DNA of 64,000 nt from Pseudomonadota bacterium. Its GTDB lineage: Bacteria > Pseudomonadota > Alphaproteobacteria > Rhizobiales > Beijerinckiaceae. The notes under the pieces were generated by a model. That model was not told where the DNA came from and did not search any database. It was given only the letters and a program-made list of their open reading frames with translations. The stretch lies in contig JAIUNR010000001.1 in the NCBI GenBank assembly GCA_020161575.1, positions 186,001 through 250,000 of the forward strand. The letters are read 5' to 3'. Both the position numbers and the translations under genes were made by a program. Below, one piece after another: positions 43,502-53,156 of this stretch; the stretch's first letter is position 1; each line of letters starts with the position of its first letter.

Positions 43502-45517
43502 ATGATGACAGCCCGCCCCCCCCGCGATCACGATGATATCCCTGCCGATCAGCCCGATATGGGGGATGACGAGGATCGGCTCATGCAGGACGGGCCGGAT
43601 CATTCCCCGCCGGAGGTTATGGTCGAGGTGGTCGCGACGCCGCAGCGTCTGGCTTCCGGCATGGCCGTCATCCGCGCCTTCTGGGAGACGCTGCCCGGCT
43701 CGCCGGGTGTGTATCGCATGCTCAACGGCGCCGGAGAGGTGCTCTATGTCGGCAAGGCGCGCAATCTCAAGGCGCGTGTTTCTTCTTACGCGCGCGGTGA
43801 CGCACCCAATAACCGCATCGCGCGGATGATCGCCGAGACCGCGGCGATGGAATTCGTCACCACCACGACCGAAACGGACGCGCTGCTGCTCGAGATTAAT
43901 CTGATCAAGCAGCTCAAGCCTCGCTACAACGTGCTGATGCGGGACGACAAATCCTTCCCGTTCATCCTCATCACGGGCGATCACGCCGCCCCGCAAATTC
44001 TCAAGCATCGCGGCGCGCGCAACCGCAAGGGCAGCTATTTCGGCCCCTTCGCTTCGGGGCTGGCGGTCACGAACACGCTCAATGCGCTCCAGCGTGCGTT
44101 TCTGCTGCGCACCTGTGTCGACAGTTATTACGAGAACCGTTCGCGCCCCTGTCTGCTTTTCCAGATCAAGCGCTGTTCGGCGCCGTGCACGGGCGAGATC
44201 TCGCTTGAGGATTATGCGCTTCTCGTCCGGGAGGCGAAGGCCTTTCTCTCCGGCAAAAGCGGAACCATCCGTGACAAGCTCGCCGCAGAAATGCTTGCAG
44301 CTGCCGAGCGTCTCGATTTCGAGGCGGCCGCCCGCTACCGGGACAGGATTTCCGGGCTTTCGAGCGTACAGGCGAGCCAGGATATCAATCCCGCGGGGGT
44401 CGAGGAGGCGGATGTCTTCGCGATCCATGCCGAGGCGGGGCAATTCTGCATCGAGGTCTTCTTCTTCCGTACCGGGCAGAACTGGGGCAATCGCGCCTTC
44501 TTTCCACGCGCGGACAAGGCGCATGAAACGGCCGATGTACTCGATGCCTTTGTCGCCCAGTTCTATGATGAACGCCCGGCGCCAAGGCTGATCCTGCTTT
44601 CGGAGGAAATCGAGAACCGGGAATTGCTGACACAGGCTTTGTCCGAAAGGATGGATTATCGTGTCGAGATCGCCGTCCCCAAGCGCGGCGAAAAACGCGA
44701 TATGGTGGCCCATGCGCTCACCAATGCGCGCGAGGCGCTTGGCCGGCGCTTGTCGGAGAGCGCGAGCCAGGCCCGCCTGCTCGAAGGCGTGGCGCAAGCG
44801 TTCGGCCTCGCAACACCGCCGCGGCGGATCGATGTGTTCGACAATTCCCACATCATGGGCACCAACGCGGTCGGGGCGATGATCGTCTCCGGTTCGCGCG
44901 GCTTCTCGAAGACGCATTACCGCACGTTCAACATCCAATCGACGGAGATCACGCCGGGCGACGATTACGGCATGATGCGCGAGGTGATGCGCCGCCGCTT
45001 CTCGCGGCTTCTCAAGGACGCGCCGCGCGACGAAGTGCCCGACGACCCCGATGCCTTGCCCCAATGGCCCGATCTGGTGCTGATCGACGGCGGCAAGGGG
45101 CAGCTCGACGCGGTGCGGGGCGTTCTGGCGGAACTCGGGATCGAGGGGGTGCCGCTTGTCGGCGTCGCCAAGGGGCCGGACCGCGATGCCGGGCGGGAAA
45201 GCTTCTTCCTGCCGGACAAGCCGCCCTTCAAGCTGCCGCCGCGCGACCCCACTCTCTATTTCATCCAGCGCCTGCGCGACGAGGCCCATCGATTCGCGAT
45301 CGGCACGCATCGCGCGCGCCGCAAGCGCGACATTACCCGCAACCCTCTCGACGAGATCGCGGGGATCGGCCCGGCCCGCAAACGCGCGCTGCTGCTGCAT
45401 TTCGGCACGGCGAAGGCGGTAAGCCGGGCAAGCCAGTCAGATCTTGAAAAAGTGAATGGAATCAATGCGACAACGGCAAAAATTGTCTATGATTTCTTCC
45501 ACGAGAAACAAAGTTGA
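43502..45517 (+). CDS. uvrC: Excinuclease ABC subunit C
   Basis: A 671-residue nucleotide-excision-repair nuclease that makes both incisions with UvrAB. N-terminal GIY-YIG domain ([25 protein letters not shown]), UVR motif region ([17 protein letters not shown]), RNase H-like C-terminal nuclease domain ([34 protein letters not shown]) and a tandem HhH ([29 protein letters not shown]). The first 60 residues are a poorly conserved acidic extension. Antisense strand also open, a composition effect. Confidence 0.96.
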   Translation: MMTARPPRDHDDIPADQPDMGDDEDRLMQDGPDHSPPEVMVEVVATPQRLASGMAVIRAFWETLPGSPGVYRMLNGAGEVLYVGKARNLKARVSSYARGDAPNNRIARMIAETAAMEFVTTTTETDALLLEINLIKQLKPRYNVLMRDDKSFPFILITGDHAAPQILKHRGARNRKGSYFGPFASGLAVTNTLNALQRAFLLRTCVDSYYENRSRPCLLFQIKRCSAPCTGEISLEDYALLVREAKAFLSGKSGTIRDKLAAEMLAAAERLDFEAAARYRDRISGLSSVQASQDINPAGVEEADVFAIHAEAGQFCIEVFFFRTGQNWGNRAFFPRADKAHETADVLDAFVAQFYDERPAPRLILLSEEIENRELLTQALSERMDYRVEIAVPKRGEKRDMVAHALTNAREALGRRLSESASQARLLEGVAQAFGLATPPRRIDVFDNSHIMGTNAVGAMIVSGSRGFSKTHYRTFNIQSTEITPGDDYGMMREVMRRRFSRLLKDAPRDEVPDDPDALPQWPDLVLIDGGKGQLDAVRGVLAELGIEGVPLVGVAKGPDRDAGRESFFLPDKPPFKLPPRDPTLYFIQRLRDEAHRFAIGTHRARRKRDITRNPLDEIAGIGPARKRALLLHFGTAKAVSRASQSDLEKVNGINATTAKIVYDFFHEKQS

Positions 45518-45542
45518 ATATGAAAAATCCCCGACTGGGCGC

Positions 45543-45571
45543 TTGACCCGTCCCGCTCGCCATGGTGCTAG
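45543..45571 (+). promoter_or_regulatory. Candidate promoter for pgsA-moaD-moaE
   Basis: TTGACC (45543-45548) and TGCTAG (45566-45571) are separated by 17 bp, just before pgsA. The good spacing and near-consensus -35 make it a credible sigma-70 promoter; if used, transcription would begin near 45578, which favours the downstream pgsA ATG at 45602. Confidence 0.5.
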
Positions 45572-45601
45572 AGAAACATGAATCAGGGAAGCGCAAGAAA
45601 C

Positions 45602-46210
45602 ATGGCGCATAATCAGCGGGGCCGAAGCCGCCGTCTGGCGATATCCCTTCCCAATCTGCTGACCTATGCCCGTATTGCAGCCATTCCGGCAATCGTCGGG
45701 CTGCTGTTCTGGCCCGGCGATGCGACGATGCGCTGGTGGGCCCTCGTGCTTTATGCTGCGGCGGGGATCACCGATTATTTCGATGGCTATCTCGCACGCA
45801 TCTATGCGCAGCAATCCTCGCTGGGGCGGATGCTTGATCCGATCGCGGACAAGCTGCTCATTGCCGCCTGCCTGCTGATGCTGGCCGCCGACGGGTCTAT
45901 CCGCTCCTGGTCCCTCTGGGCGGCGATCGTCATCCTCTCGCGCGAGGTGCTCGTTTCGGGGCTGCGCGAGTTCCTCGCCGAGGTGAAGGTCTCGGTGCCG
46001 GTGTCCAAACTGGCGAAATGGAAGACCACGGCGCAGATCGTCTCTGTCGGATTTCTTGTCGCCGGCCATGCGGGCGACGCGATCCTCCCCCGTGGCTGGA
46101 CCGTGCAGATCGGCATCGCCCTGCTCTGGGCTGCCGCGATCCTCACCATCATTACCGGATACGATTATATGAAAGCCTCGATCCGTCATCTCATGGAAGA
46201 TGGGGAGTGA
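45602..46210 (+). CDS. pgsA: CDP-diacylglycerol-glycerol-3-phosphate phosphatidyltransferase
   Basis: A 202-residue integral membrane enzyme of phosphatidylglycerol synthesis. The CDP-alcohol phosphatidyltransferase motif D-x2-DG-x2-AR is seen as ITDYFDGYLARI, with the rest DPIADKLL downstream. Four to five helices follow. The ATG at 45602 has AGGGAAG upstream and fits the promoter; an earlier ATG at 45578 adds eight residues. Overlaps nothing; moaD starts 2 bp after its stop. Confidence 0.94.
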   Translation: MAHNQRGRSRRLAISLPNLLTYARIAAIPAIVGLLFWPGDATMRWWALVLYAAAGITDYFDGYLARIYAQQSSLGRMLDPIADKLLIAACLLMLAADGSIRSWSLWAAIVILSREVLVSGLREFLAEVKVSVPVSKLAKWKTTAQIVSVGFLVAGHAGDAILPRGWTVQIGIALLWAAAILTIITGYDYMKASIRHLMEDGE

Positions 46211-46212
46211 GC

Positions 46213-46464
46213 ATGAAGGTCAGCTATTTCGCCTGGATTCGCGAGAGAATCGGTCGGCCGGAAGAGGAGATCGCGTTTCCCGCATCGGTAGTGACCGTCG
46301 CGGATGCGCTTGCGCATCTTCAAGGGCTTGGCGAGGAATATGCCTATGCCTTCGAGAAACCGGGGATCATTCGCGCCGCGCTGGATCGCAAGCATGTAAA
46401 GCCGGAAACGCCGATTGCCGGCGCTGGCGAGATCGCGTTCTTCCCGCCCATGACGGGGGGGTGA
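46213..46464 (+). CDS. moaD: Molybdopterin synthase sulfur carrier subunit MoaD
   Basis: An 83-residue ubiquitin-like protein ending in the di-glycine tail (FFPPMTGG) that carries sulfur as thiocarboxylate to cyclic pyranopterin. The N-terminal MKVSYFAWIRERIG and the AFFPPMTGG end are characteristic. Immediately downstream of pgsA and 1 bp before moaE. It supplies molybdopterin for all Mo/W enzymes, including this FDH. Confidence 0.93.
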   Translation: MKVSYFAWIRERIGRPEEEIAFPASVVTVADALAHLQGLGEEYAYAFEKPGIIRAALDRKHVKPETPIAGAGEIAFFPPMTGG

Positions 46465-46465
46465 A

Positions 46466-46924
46466 ATGGCGCGGATCAAAGTGCGCATCCAACCGGAGGA
46501 TTTCGATCCGACGGTGGAAATCGCGGCTCTGGGAGCAGGGCGGGCTGATATCGGCGGTATCGTGAGTTTTCTCGGGCTTTGCCGCGATGAAGGCGGACGC
46601 CTCGCCGCGCTGGAACTCGAACATTATCCGGGCATGGCCGAAGAAGAGATCACGCGCATCTGTGAGGAGGCGGTCTCCCGGTGGTCCTTGCTTGGTCTGA
46701 CGGCCATCCATCGCTATGGGAAGATCGCGCCGGGCGGCAACATCGTCTTCGTCGCGGCGGCGGCGGGACACAGACAGCCTGCTTTCGCCGCTGCCGAATT
46801 CGTGATGGATTTCCTCAAATCCCGCGCCCCTTTCTGGAAGAAGGAACACGGACGCGACGGAAATATCGGCGATTGGGTGGAAGCGCGTGATCAGGACGAG
46901 CAGGCGCTTATGCGCTGGCGCTAA
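46466..46924 (+). CDS. moaE: Molybdopterin synthase catalytic subunit MoaE
   Basis: A 152-residue partner of MoaD that makes molybdopterin. Family features are GAIVSFLG-like GGIVSFLGLCRDEGG, LELEHYPGMAEEEI, AIHRYGKIAPGG and FLKSRAPFWKKEHGRDGNIGDWVEA, with the catalytic lysine in PFWKKE. Shares a transcription unit with pgsA and moaD. Confidence 0.94.
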   Translation: MARIKVRIQPEDFDPTVEIAALGAGRADIGGIVSFLGLCRDEGGRLAALELEHYPGMAEEEITRICEEAVSRWSLLGLTAIHRYGKIAPGGNIVFVAAAAGHRQPAFAAAEFVMDFLKSRAPFWKKEHGRDGNIGDWVEARDQDEQALMRWR

Positions 46925-47014
46925 TTTTTTAGCGACGACGACGGTCGACGCGATTCTCTAAACGGTTATTTAAAACCAGTGGTTGTAGTCTGCGACTCCT
47001 GATGAGGGATCGCA

Positions 47015-47920
47015 ATGCCTATCCTTGCTCTGAACCAGAACAAAATCGACCAAGACGCCACGCAATCCGTGCGCATCCTCATCGTGGATGACCAGTTGGT
47101 TGCCCGCGGCGCCGTGCGTTCCGCACTCGACAAGCTTGACCGCTCCCTGACCGTGATCGAGGCTGATACGGGCGAGGAAGCCCTCTCGATCATGCGCAAT
47201 GCACGTGTCGATGTGATTTTTTGCGATATTCATCTGCCGGGCATTTCCGGGCCGGAGGCCCTCGCTCATGCCTATGGCGCCACGGATCGGCGACCTTTCA
47301 TGGTGCTGATGTCGACGATGCACGGCGACAGCGTCAGGCAAATCGGGCGCCGGATAGGTGTCTACGAATTCATGGCAAAGCCCTTCCGCCCCTCCGATGT
47401 GCTCAATGCGATTAGTGCCTATGATCGGCTCAAGCAGGTCACGAGAGTGTTGCTGGTCGACGACAGCGCCACCGCACGCAAGCTGATGACGCGCATCCTC
47501 GGCAGATCGCAATTCCACATTGAGTTGCAGGAGGCCGGTAGCGGCGAAGAAGCGATCGCGCTGATGAAGCAGATTCCCTATGACGTGATCATCTGCGATT
47601 TCAACATGCCGGGTCTTGATGGCGCGGAAACAGCGACGGCGCTTCTGAAGCTCAATCCCGCTGCGCAGATCGTGGTGGTCTCGACCGAGCAGCAGGCGGG
47701 CATGGTGCGCTCTGTGCAGTTTTCCGGCGCTTTTGCGTTTCTGAAGAAGCCGTTCGAGGCATCCGATGTCGATGCCGTTCTCCATGACGCTTTCGCCATC
47801 AAGCGGCCCAGTATCGCGCCGCCGACGCATGCGATTTTCTCAAACGAGGAAGGCGTGCGGGCCAAGGGACGGGGGGCCGTCACCGCGGGTGCGAAATTCG
47901 GCGGCGCCGGCGTGGCGTGA
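47015..47920 (+). CDS. Tandem two-receiver response regulator without an output domain
   Basis: A 301-residue protein with two complete receiver domains (about residues 20-137 and 143-262). Each has the acid pair (VDDQ and VDDS), the phosphorylatable Asp (CDIHLPG and CDFNMPG), a Ser/Thr (MST and VST) and Lys (KPF). The tail after residue 265 is short and not a known output domain. No histidine kinase or hybrid kinase gene is adjacent; it may be a phosphorelay hub or sink. GAGGGAT precedes the ATG. Confidence 0.88.
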   Translation: MPILALNQNKIDQDATQSVRILIVDDQLVARGAVRSALDKLDRSLTVIEADTGEEALSIMRNARVDVIFCDIHLPGISGPEALAHAYGATDRRPFMVLMSTMHGDSVRQIGRRIGVYEFMAKPFRPSDVLNAISAYDRLKQVTRVLLVDDSATARKLMTRILGRSQFHIELQEAGSGEEAIALMKQIPYDVIICDFNMPGLDGAETATALLKLNPAAQIVVVSTEQQAGMVRSVQFSGAFAFLKKPFEASDVDAVLHDAFAIKRPSIAPPTHAIFSNEEGVRAKGRGAVTAGAKFGGAGVA

Positions 47921-47930
47921 ACATTCTTGA

Positions 47931-47958
47931 AGCGGATGATCCGGTCAGACCATCCGCT
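47931..47958. terminator. Hairpin between convergent genes
   Basis: AGCGGATG (47931-47938) pairs perfectly with CATCCGCT (47951-47958), separated by 12 bases, in the gap between the response regulator and ilvE stops. It may terminate either transcript, but no T-run follows on either strand. Confidence 0.5.
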
Positions 47959-48018
47959 CCATCGCTTTGTTCAGGCTTGCCTTCTGATCAGCTGGAATTC
48001 GCCTGATCGGAAAGCGGC

Positions 48019-48912
48019 TCAGAGAGCGCCGACATCCTTCATGTAATCTTCCATCAGCACGCGGCTCATATTGCCGGGCGTGAAGGTGTAGGGGCCGATC
48101 TCGGCCACGGGCGTCACCTCCGCGGCGGAACCGCAGATGAAGCACTCGTTGAAGGTCGAAAGCTCTTCCGGCATGATCCGGCGCTCGATCACCTCCATCC
48201 CGCGCTTCCTTGCCAGCGCGATGACGCTCTGGCGCGTGAGGCCGTTGAGAAAGCAATCGGCGATCGGCGTATGGATCTGCCCGTCCTTGGTGAAGAAGAT
48301 GTTGGCGCCGGTGCATTCGGCGACGCGGCCCTGCCAATCCAGCATCATCGCATCGGCATAGCCGCGCTTTTCGGCGCGATGCTTTGAGAGGGTGCAGATC
48401 ATGTAAAGCCCGGCCGCCTTCGCATGAACCGGCGCGCATTGCGGATCGGGACGACGATACTCGGCGATATCAAGGCGGATGCCTTTCATCTTCGTCGCCG
48501 GATCGAACATGGACGGCCATTTCCACGTGGCGATGGCGACATGGATCTTATTGTTCTGGGCCGCCACGGCCATCATTTCCGAACCGCGGAATGCGACAGG
48601 GCGGATATATTGATCTCCGCCGCCATTCTTCTCGAGCACGGCGTGTTTGGCGGCTTCGATTTCGTCGATTGTGTAGGGAATGGCGAAATCGAGGATCTCG
48701 GCGGATTTGAACAGGCGCTCGGTATGGGCGCGGCTCTTGTAGATCTTGCCTTTGTAAGCGCGCTCACCCTCGAAGATCGACGAGCCGTAATGAAGGCCGT
48801 GGGTGAGGACGTGGACCTTGGCATCCTGCCAGGCGAGCATCTCGCCATTCATCCAGATGAAGCCTTCGCGCTTGTCGAACGGGACGAGCGCAGGTTGAGC
48901 ATGGGTCGACAT
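48019..48912 (-). CDS. ilvE: Branched-chain-amino-acid aminotransferase
   Basis: A 297-residue PLP fold type IV transaminase for Val, Leu and Ile. Signatures: EGFIWMNGEMLAWQDAKVHVLTHGLHYGSSIFEGERAYKG (opening block, partly quoted), GWGDGAD-type KAAGLYMICTLSKHRAEKRGYADAMML with the PLP lysine, and ECTGANIFFTKDGQIHTP. Divergent from the petP-type regulator gene (283-bp gap). Confidence 0.95.
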   Translation of the reverse strand: MSTHAQPALVPFDKREGFIWMNGEMLAWQDAKVHVLTHGLHYGSSIFEGERAYKGKIYKSRAHTERLFKSAEILDFAIPYTIDEIEAAKHAVLEKNGGGDQYIRPVAFRGSEMMAVAAQNNKIHVAIATWKWPSMFDPATKMKGIRLDIAEYRRPDPQCAPVHAKAAGLYMICTLSKHRAEKRGYADAMMLDWQGRVAECTGANIFFTKDGQIHTPIADCFLNGLTRQSVIALARKRGMEVIERRIMPEELSTFNECFICGSAAEVTPVAEIGPYTFTPGNMSRVLMEDYMKDVGAL

Positions 48913-49098
48913 GGCGGTTCCTTCCAGAGCGGTGATCAGCCGGAAAATCTTGGATGATCAGAAGATTAGCGAGCCGTTGATTCTCACGCCAGTGGCTGTT
49001 CGTTCGGTTGTCCGGGCCGCGTTCGCGCCGATCTGCTCCTTGGCAACACGGCAACACGACAAAAACAATTCACGAACTTTCATTGCGCGATATTCGCC

Positions 49099-49141
49099 TT
49101 GACGGGTAACAATCGTTCTGAAATATGTCAATAACGTTGAC
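49099..49141 (+). promoter_or_regulatory. Candidate promoter and operator for the MarR (PetP-like) gene
   Basis: TTGACG (49099-49104), 17 bp, AATATG (49122-49127) is a plausible promoter about 70 bp before the start. Overlapping its end is a small inverted repeat, GTCAA (49127-49131) and TTGAC (49137-49141) with a 5-bp spacer, the kind of site a MarR protein could use for autoregulation. Confidence 0.45.
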
Positions 49142-49195
49142 GCAAATAGGTCTGTCGATAACGGATCGACGCCCTGCTTCGAGTGGATTTCTCCT

Positions 49196-49714
49196 TTGAA
49201 AGTACGAAAAACTGCCGGTTTCCCGCCTGCCTCTGCGCCGGATGACACGCATGGGGATGGACCGGACTTCGAGCTGATCGAGCTGTTCTTCTTCGCCTAT
49301 CGCGATTTTGTCGGCGAGCCGGACCGGCTCCTCGAAAAGCACGGTTTCGGGCGTGCCCACCACCGGGTGTTGCATTTCGTCAACCGGAACCAGGGGCTCC
49401 ATGTCGCGGAATTGCTCGAATTGCTCGAGATCACCAAGCAAAGCCTCGCGCGGGTGCTCAAGGACCTGATCGAGGCCGGCTTGATCGAACAGCGGGCGGG
49501 CGAGACGGATAGGCGCCAGCGCCTGCTGTTCCTGACCGCCGAAGGCGCCGCGCTCGCGGCGAGCCTCGCGGAAATGCAGGATGCCCGTGTCGCGCGTGCA
49601 AAGGCGGCGATCGGCGCGCATAACCGGGGAACCATCGTGCGCTTTCTGAGCGAGCTGATTGATCCGCGTGCGTCCCTTTTGCCAAGAAAGGCGACAGAAC
49701 CGCGCCAGCCGTGA
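49196..49714 (+). CDS. petP: MarR-family transcriptional regulator (PetP-like)
   Basis: A 172-residue winged-helix protein with the MarR core GFGRAHHRVLHFVNRNQGLHV, LLEITKQSLARVLKDLIEAGLIEQR and the beta-wing ETDRRQRLLFLT. The position immediately before a response regulator and sensor kinase matches petP-petR of Rhodobacter-type alphaproteobacteria, where PetR is essential and linked to bc1/respiration control. The start TTG 49196 is uncertain: no ATG or GTG is in frame nearby. Confidence 0.8.
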   Translation: MKVRKTAGFPPASAPDDTHGDGPDFELIELFFFAYRDFVGEPDRLLEKHGFGRAHHRVLHFVNRNQGLHVAELLELLEITKQSLARVLKDLIEAGLIEQRAGETDRRQRLLFLTAEGAALAASLAEMQDARVARAKAAIGAHNRGTIVRFLSELIDPRASLLPRKATEPRQP

Positions 49715-49765
49715 TATGCGGAGCATCCTGCCCCGGGGGTGGAGCGCGATCGGAGGAGCTGGTGG

Positions 49766-50479
49766 ATGCCCAAAGGCGTGGTGATGGACGAGGCGCCGCA
49801 CATTCTTGTCGTCGATGACGATGACCGTATCCGCGCGCTGCTCCACCGCTTCCTCACCGAGAACGGATATCGCGTCACGACCGCCGATAACGCGCGTGAG
49901 GCGCGGGCCCGGATGGAAGGGCTGGTCTTCGATCTGGTTGTTCTCGATGTGATGATGCCGGGAGAGAGCGGCATCGAATTCGCCCGTTCGGTCCGCGTGA
50001 AATCCGCCGTCCCGATCCTGATGCTCACGGCTCGCGCCGAGATCGATGATCGCCTCGCGGGGCTTCAGACAGGCGTCGACGATTACCTGACCAAACCCTT
50101 CGATCCGCGTGAATTGCTGCTCAGGATCAATTCCATTCTGCGTCGCGCCGCGCTGGTGCCGCAGAAGAAGGAGGAAACCCTGCCGGAGAGTGTGCAGTTC
50201 GGCCCTTATTCCTTCCACTTCCAGCGTGGAGAATTGTGGCAGGGCGAAGAGCATGTGCGCATCACCGAGCGGGAGCGCGAAATGCTGCGCGTGCTCGCCG
50301 GGGGGCTGGGCGAGACCCTGCCGCGCGAATCTCTGGCCGAGCATGGCGCCGCCGCGAATGAGCGGACCATCGATGTCCAGATCAACCGCCTGCGCCGCAA
50401 GATCGAGGAGGACCCGTCCAATCCCCTCTACCTGCAAACGGTACGTGGCATCGGCTATCGGCTGGTGATCGATCGATGA
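49766..50479 (+). CDS. petR: OmpR-family response regulator (PetR-like)
   Basis: A 237-residue two-domain regulator. Receiver domain: ILVVDDDDRIRALL, LDVMMPGESG with the Asp and DDYLTKPFDPRELL with the Lys. DNA-binding winged helix: RITEREREMLRVLAGGLG, TIDVQINRLRRKIEEDP, YLQTVRGIGYRL. ATG 49766 has GGAGGAG upstream; an ATG at 49784 is possible. Overlaps the sensor kinase start (ATGA). Confidence 0.93.
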   Translation: MPKGVVMDEAPHILVVDDDDRIRALLHRFLTENGYRVTTADNAREARARMEGLVFDLVVLDVMMPGESGIEFARSVRVKSAVPILMLTARAEIDDRLAGLQTGVDDYLTKPFDPRELLLRINSILRRAALVPQKKEETLPESVQFGPYSFHFQRGELWQGEEHVRITEREREMLRVLAGGLGETLPRESLAEHGAAANERTIDVQINRLRRKIEEDPSNPLYLQTVRGIGYRLVIDR

Positions 50480-51990
50480 CGAAGACGCGGCGCGCGCTGG
50501 CTCTTTCCGGGCGTGCTCTTGCGGCAGGCTGGCGTTTTCTTGGGCGCGCCGCGGCGTTTCTCCTGCAGCTTTTGAGCGTGGTCTTTGCCTGGGTGGCGCG
50601 GGGGGGCAGGGCAATTCTCATGCAGCCCCATATCCGGCGTTTCCTCATGCCCGCGCGCCGGCTGGAAAAGCGCATCGGCCGCGCCCTCAACCGCATCTTG
50701 CCGAAGGGACTTCACACCCGCGCGCTGATGATTGTCATCGTGCCGATGGTGTTGCTTCAGGCCGTGATCGCCTATGTCTTCATGGAGCGGCATTGGCAAT
50801 CGGTCACGGCGCGGCTTTCCTCCGCGCTCTCCCAGGATGTCGCGGCGTTGATCGAGATCTACCAGCGGTTCCCGCAGGATGCGGAGGGGCGTGTCCTCGC
50901 GACGATCGCGGAGCAGAAGCTGGGGCTGGATGTGGATTTCCTGCCGCCCGAGCCTTTGCCGCCCCCCTTGCGCAAGCCCTTTTTCGATATTCTCGATCAG
51001 GTACTCTCGACAGAGTTGCGCACACGCATCCACCGTCCGTTCTGGCTCGATACAGTAGGATCGTCGTCGATCATCGAAATCCGTGTCCAGCTTGAAAAGG
51101 CGATGATGCGCGTCACGGCGCGGCGCAGTCAGGCCTATGCGTCGAATTCGCATATTTTCCTCGCCTGGATGGCCGGTTCCTCACTCGTGCTGTTCGGCAT
51201 TTCCATCCTGCTGATGCGCAACCAGATCCGCCCCATCCTGAAGCTCGCGGACGCGGCCGAGGATTTCGGCAAGGGGCGCGATGTCACGTTCCGTCCGCGT
51301 GGCGCGCGCGAGGTGCGCCGGGCAGGGATGGCCTTCCTTGAAATGAAGAACCGCATCGAAAGGTCGATCGAACAGCGCACGACCATGCTCAACGGGGTCA
51401 GCCACGACCTTCGCACCGTGCTCACGCGGTTCCGGCTCTCGCTTGCGCTGCTGCCGGAAGGGCAGGAGGTCGAGGACATGCGCCGCGATGTGGACGAGAT
51501 GAACCGCATGCTCGACGGTTATCTCGCCTTCGTGCGCGGCGAGGCTGCCGAGGGCGCCGCGCCGACGGATATCCGCGCTCTGCTGGAGGATTTTCGTGTC
51601 GATGCCGAGCGAACGGGGCATTTCGCCACCCTTGCCGTTGAAGGCGATCCCGTTGTTTCCGTGCGCCCCCAAGCCTTCCGTCGGCTTCTCGGCAATCTTG
51701 TCGCGAATGCTGCGCGTTACGGTGACCGGATCGAGATCCATGCCGTTCATGATGCCACCGATCTCACGGTAACCGTGGATGATGACGGGCCGGGAATTCC
51801 CGAGGAAATGCGCGAGGAGGTGTTCAAACCCTTCCTGCGGCTCGATCCCGCGCGCAATCAGGACGATCACGCGGGAACTGGCCTCGGCCTTGCCATCGCA
51901 CGGGATATCGCCCGCGGCCATGGCGGGGATATCAAGCTCGGGGAAAGCCCGCTGGGAGGCTTGCGCGCCACGGTGCGCGTGCCGGCGTGA
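50476..51990 (+). CDS. EnvZ-type sensor histidine kinase
   Basis: A 504-residue membrane kinase. A basic N-terminus and a first helix near residues 84-101 (MIVIVPMVLLQAVIAYVF), a periplasmic domain, a second helix near residue 232-253 (FLAWMAGSSLVLFGISILLM), a HAMP region, the H-box GVSHDLRT with His310, and the ATP-binding N, G1 and G2 boxes (NAARYGD, VDDDGPGIP, GTGLGLAIARDI). Encoded with and overlapping PetR, so almost surely its partner; ligand unknown. Confidence 0.93.
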   Translation: MTKTRRALALSGRALAAGWRFLGRAAAFLLQLLSVVFAWVARGGRAILMQPHIRRFLMPARRLEKRIGRALNRILPKGLHTRALMIVIVPMVLLQAVIAYVFMERHWQSVTARLSSALSQDVAALIEIYQRFPQDAEGRVLATIAEQKLGLDVDFLPPEPLPPPLRKPFFDILDQVLSTELRTRIHRPFWLDTVGSSSIIEIRVQLEKAMMRVTARRSQAYASNSHIFLAWMAGSSLVLFGISILLMRNQIRPILKLADAAEDFGKGRDVTFRPRGAREVRRAGMAFLEMKNRIERSIEQRTTMLNGVSHDLRTVLTRFRLSLALLPEGQEVEDMRRDVDEMNRMLDGYLAFVRGEAAEGAAPTDIRALLEDFRVDAERTGHFATLAVEGDPVVSVRPQAFRRLLGNLVANAARYGDRIEIHAVHDATDLTVTVDDDGPGIPEEMREEVFKPFLRLDPARNQDDHAGTGLGLAIARDIARGHGGDIKLGESPLGGLRATVRVPA

Positions 51991-52001
51991 GGTTCAGCCT
52001 T

Positions 52002-52352
52002 CTAGAAAAGCCGCCCGCCATTGGGCACTTCGCGTTCGGGCATAACCAGCACGACCTCGCCATTCTCGTCGGGAAAGCCGAGGGTCAGAACTTCGGACAT
52101 GAACTTGCCGATCTGCCGTGGCGCGAAGTTGATCACCGCCGCGACCTGACGCCCCTTGAGCGTCTCCGGCGTATAATGCCGGGTGATCTGCGCCGAGGAG
52201 CGCCGCGTGCCGAGCGGTCCGAAATCGATCGTGAGCTTGTAGGCGGGTTTGCGCGCCTCCGGAAAGGGCTCGACGGCGATGATCGTGCCGACCCGGATAT
52301 CCAGCGCGGAGAAGGTCGAGAAATCGGTCAGCGAGGCAGGGGTATCTGGCAT
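52002..52352 (-). CDS. csaA: tRNA-binding chaperone-like protein CsaA
   Basis: A 116-residue protein with the EMAPII-like tRNA-binding fold: [37 protein letters not shown] (key residues only), [25 protein letters not shown] and [17 protein letters not shown]. CsaA-type proteins bind tRNA or act in secretion. A preceding ATG at 52358 adds two residues. Confidence 0.9.
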   Translation of the reverse strand: MPDTPASLTDFSTFSALDIRVGTIIAVEPFPEARKPAYKLTIDFGPLGTRRSSAQITRHYTPETLKGRQVAAVINFAPRQIGKFMSEVLTLGFPDENGEVVLVMPEREVPNGGRLF

Positions 52353-52367
52353 GATCATTCCACGTCT

Positions 52368-53057
52368 TCAGGCGGCATCCGCCTCTCCCGGTGCGTGGCG
52401 GCGTTCCTCCCGCGCCTGTTTCGCGGCACGGCAGAAACCGCGCAATGGCGCGAAAAACCTGTCGATCCCCTCCGCCCGGGCCAATACCCATTCCCCGCGC
52501 GACAATTCGCGATCGAGAGCCGCCATGGTCCGCGTGAGCCCTTCATCCTCGTCGTCGAGGAAGACGGGGAAGATGCGGGCGAAGACGAGGATGGCGCCTT
52601 GCAGCTTCAGAAAGCCCATCGGACCTTCCGTTTCGATGCCGGCGGATGCGAGCAGGTAGCGCCAGGAGTTCAGGGCCTGCTGGTTGAGCGCGAGAAGTCC
52701 CGCGAGATCGGAACGGAAAGCGTTGTGGATTGTCCCGAGGGCGGCGCGATAGGGCAGGAGCGCGTCGAAGCGGCGCAGCATGAGATCGAGAACGCGCTCG
52801 CGTGCGGGGCTGTCGGCCAGGTCTTCCGCCCGCCCTTCCAGCGTGATCCGGTCGATGCGGCGGATGAAGCCGCCCAGCATGGCGCCTTTGGAAGGAAACA
52901 GGTCGCGAAGATCCGCCAGCGACAGCCCGGCTTCTTCCGCAATCATCGGCAGCGTGATGGCATTCCATTCATGCGCGGCGGCGAGCGTCATCAATGCATC
53001 GACGGCCCGTACGCGCGGATCCGGGGTTTGGGCATTGTCTCCGGCCTTGCGTGGCAT
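52368..53057 (-). CDS. TetR-type HTH protein (COQ9-like)
   Basis: A 229-residue all-helical protein. The first 60 residues hold an HTH (ITLPMIAEEAGLSLADLRDLFPSKGAML) with the TetR family spacing; the rest is a helical ligand or dimerisation part. COQ9 (ubiquinone) proteins share this architecture, so it may be a COQ9-like factor rather than a repressor. GGGAGAGCCGAC precedes the start. Confidence 0.75.
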   Translation of the reverse strand: MPRKAGDNAQTPDPRVRAVDALMTLAAAHEWNAITLPMIAEEAGLSLADLRDLFPSKGAMLGGFIRRIDRITLEGRAEDLADSPARERVLDLMLRRFDALLPYRAALGTIHNAFRSDLAGLLALNQQALNSWRYLLASAGIETEGPMGFLKLQGAILVFARIFPVFLDDEDEGLTRTMAALDRELSRGEWVLARAEGIDRFFAPLRGFCRAAKQAREERRHAPGEADAA

Positions 53058-53156
53058 GTCGGCTCTCCCTCAAGCGAATGGGTGACGGAAGGAGATTAGG
53101 CAGCAATCATGGCGTGGCAAGGGCCGCTCTCTTGAAAGGGAAGGATTTCCGCCCGC

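Noticed and set aside
43430-45400. 656-codon open frame antisense to uvrC
   Set aside because: Same GC-driven effect; uvrC has all family motifs on the other strand.
49070-50614. 514-codon open frame antisense to petP/petR
   Set aside because: No motif; the plus strand carries a clear MarR and response regulator.
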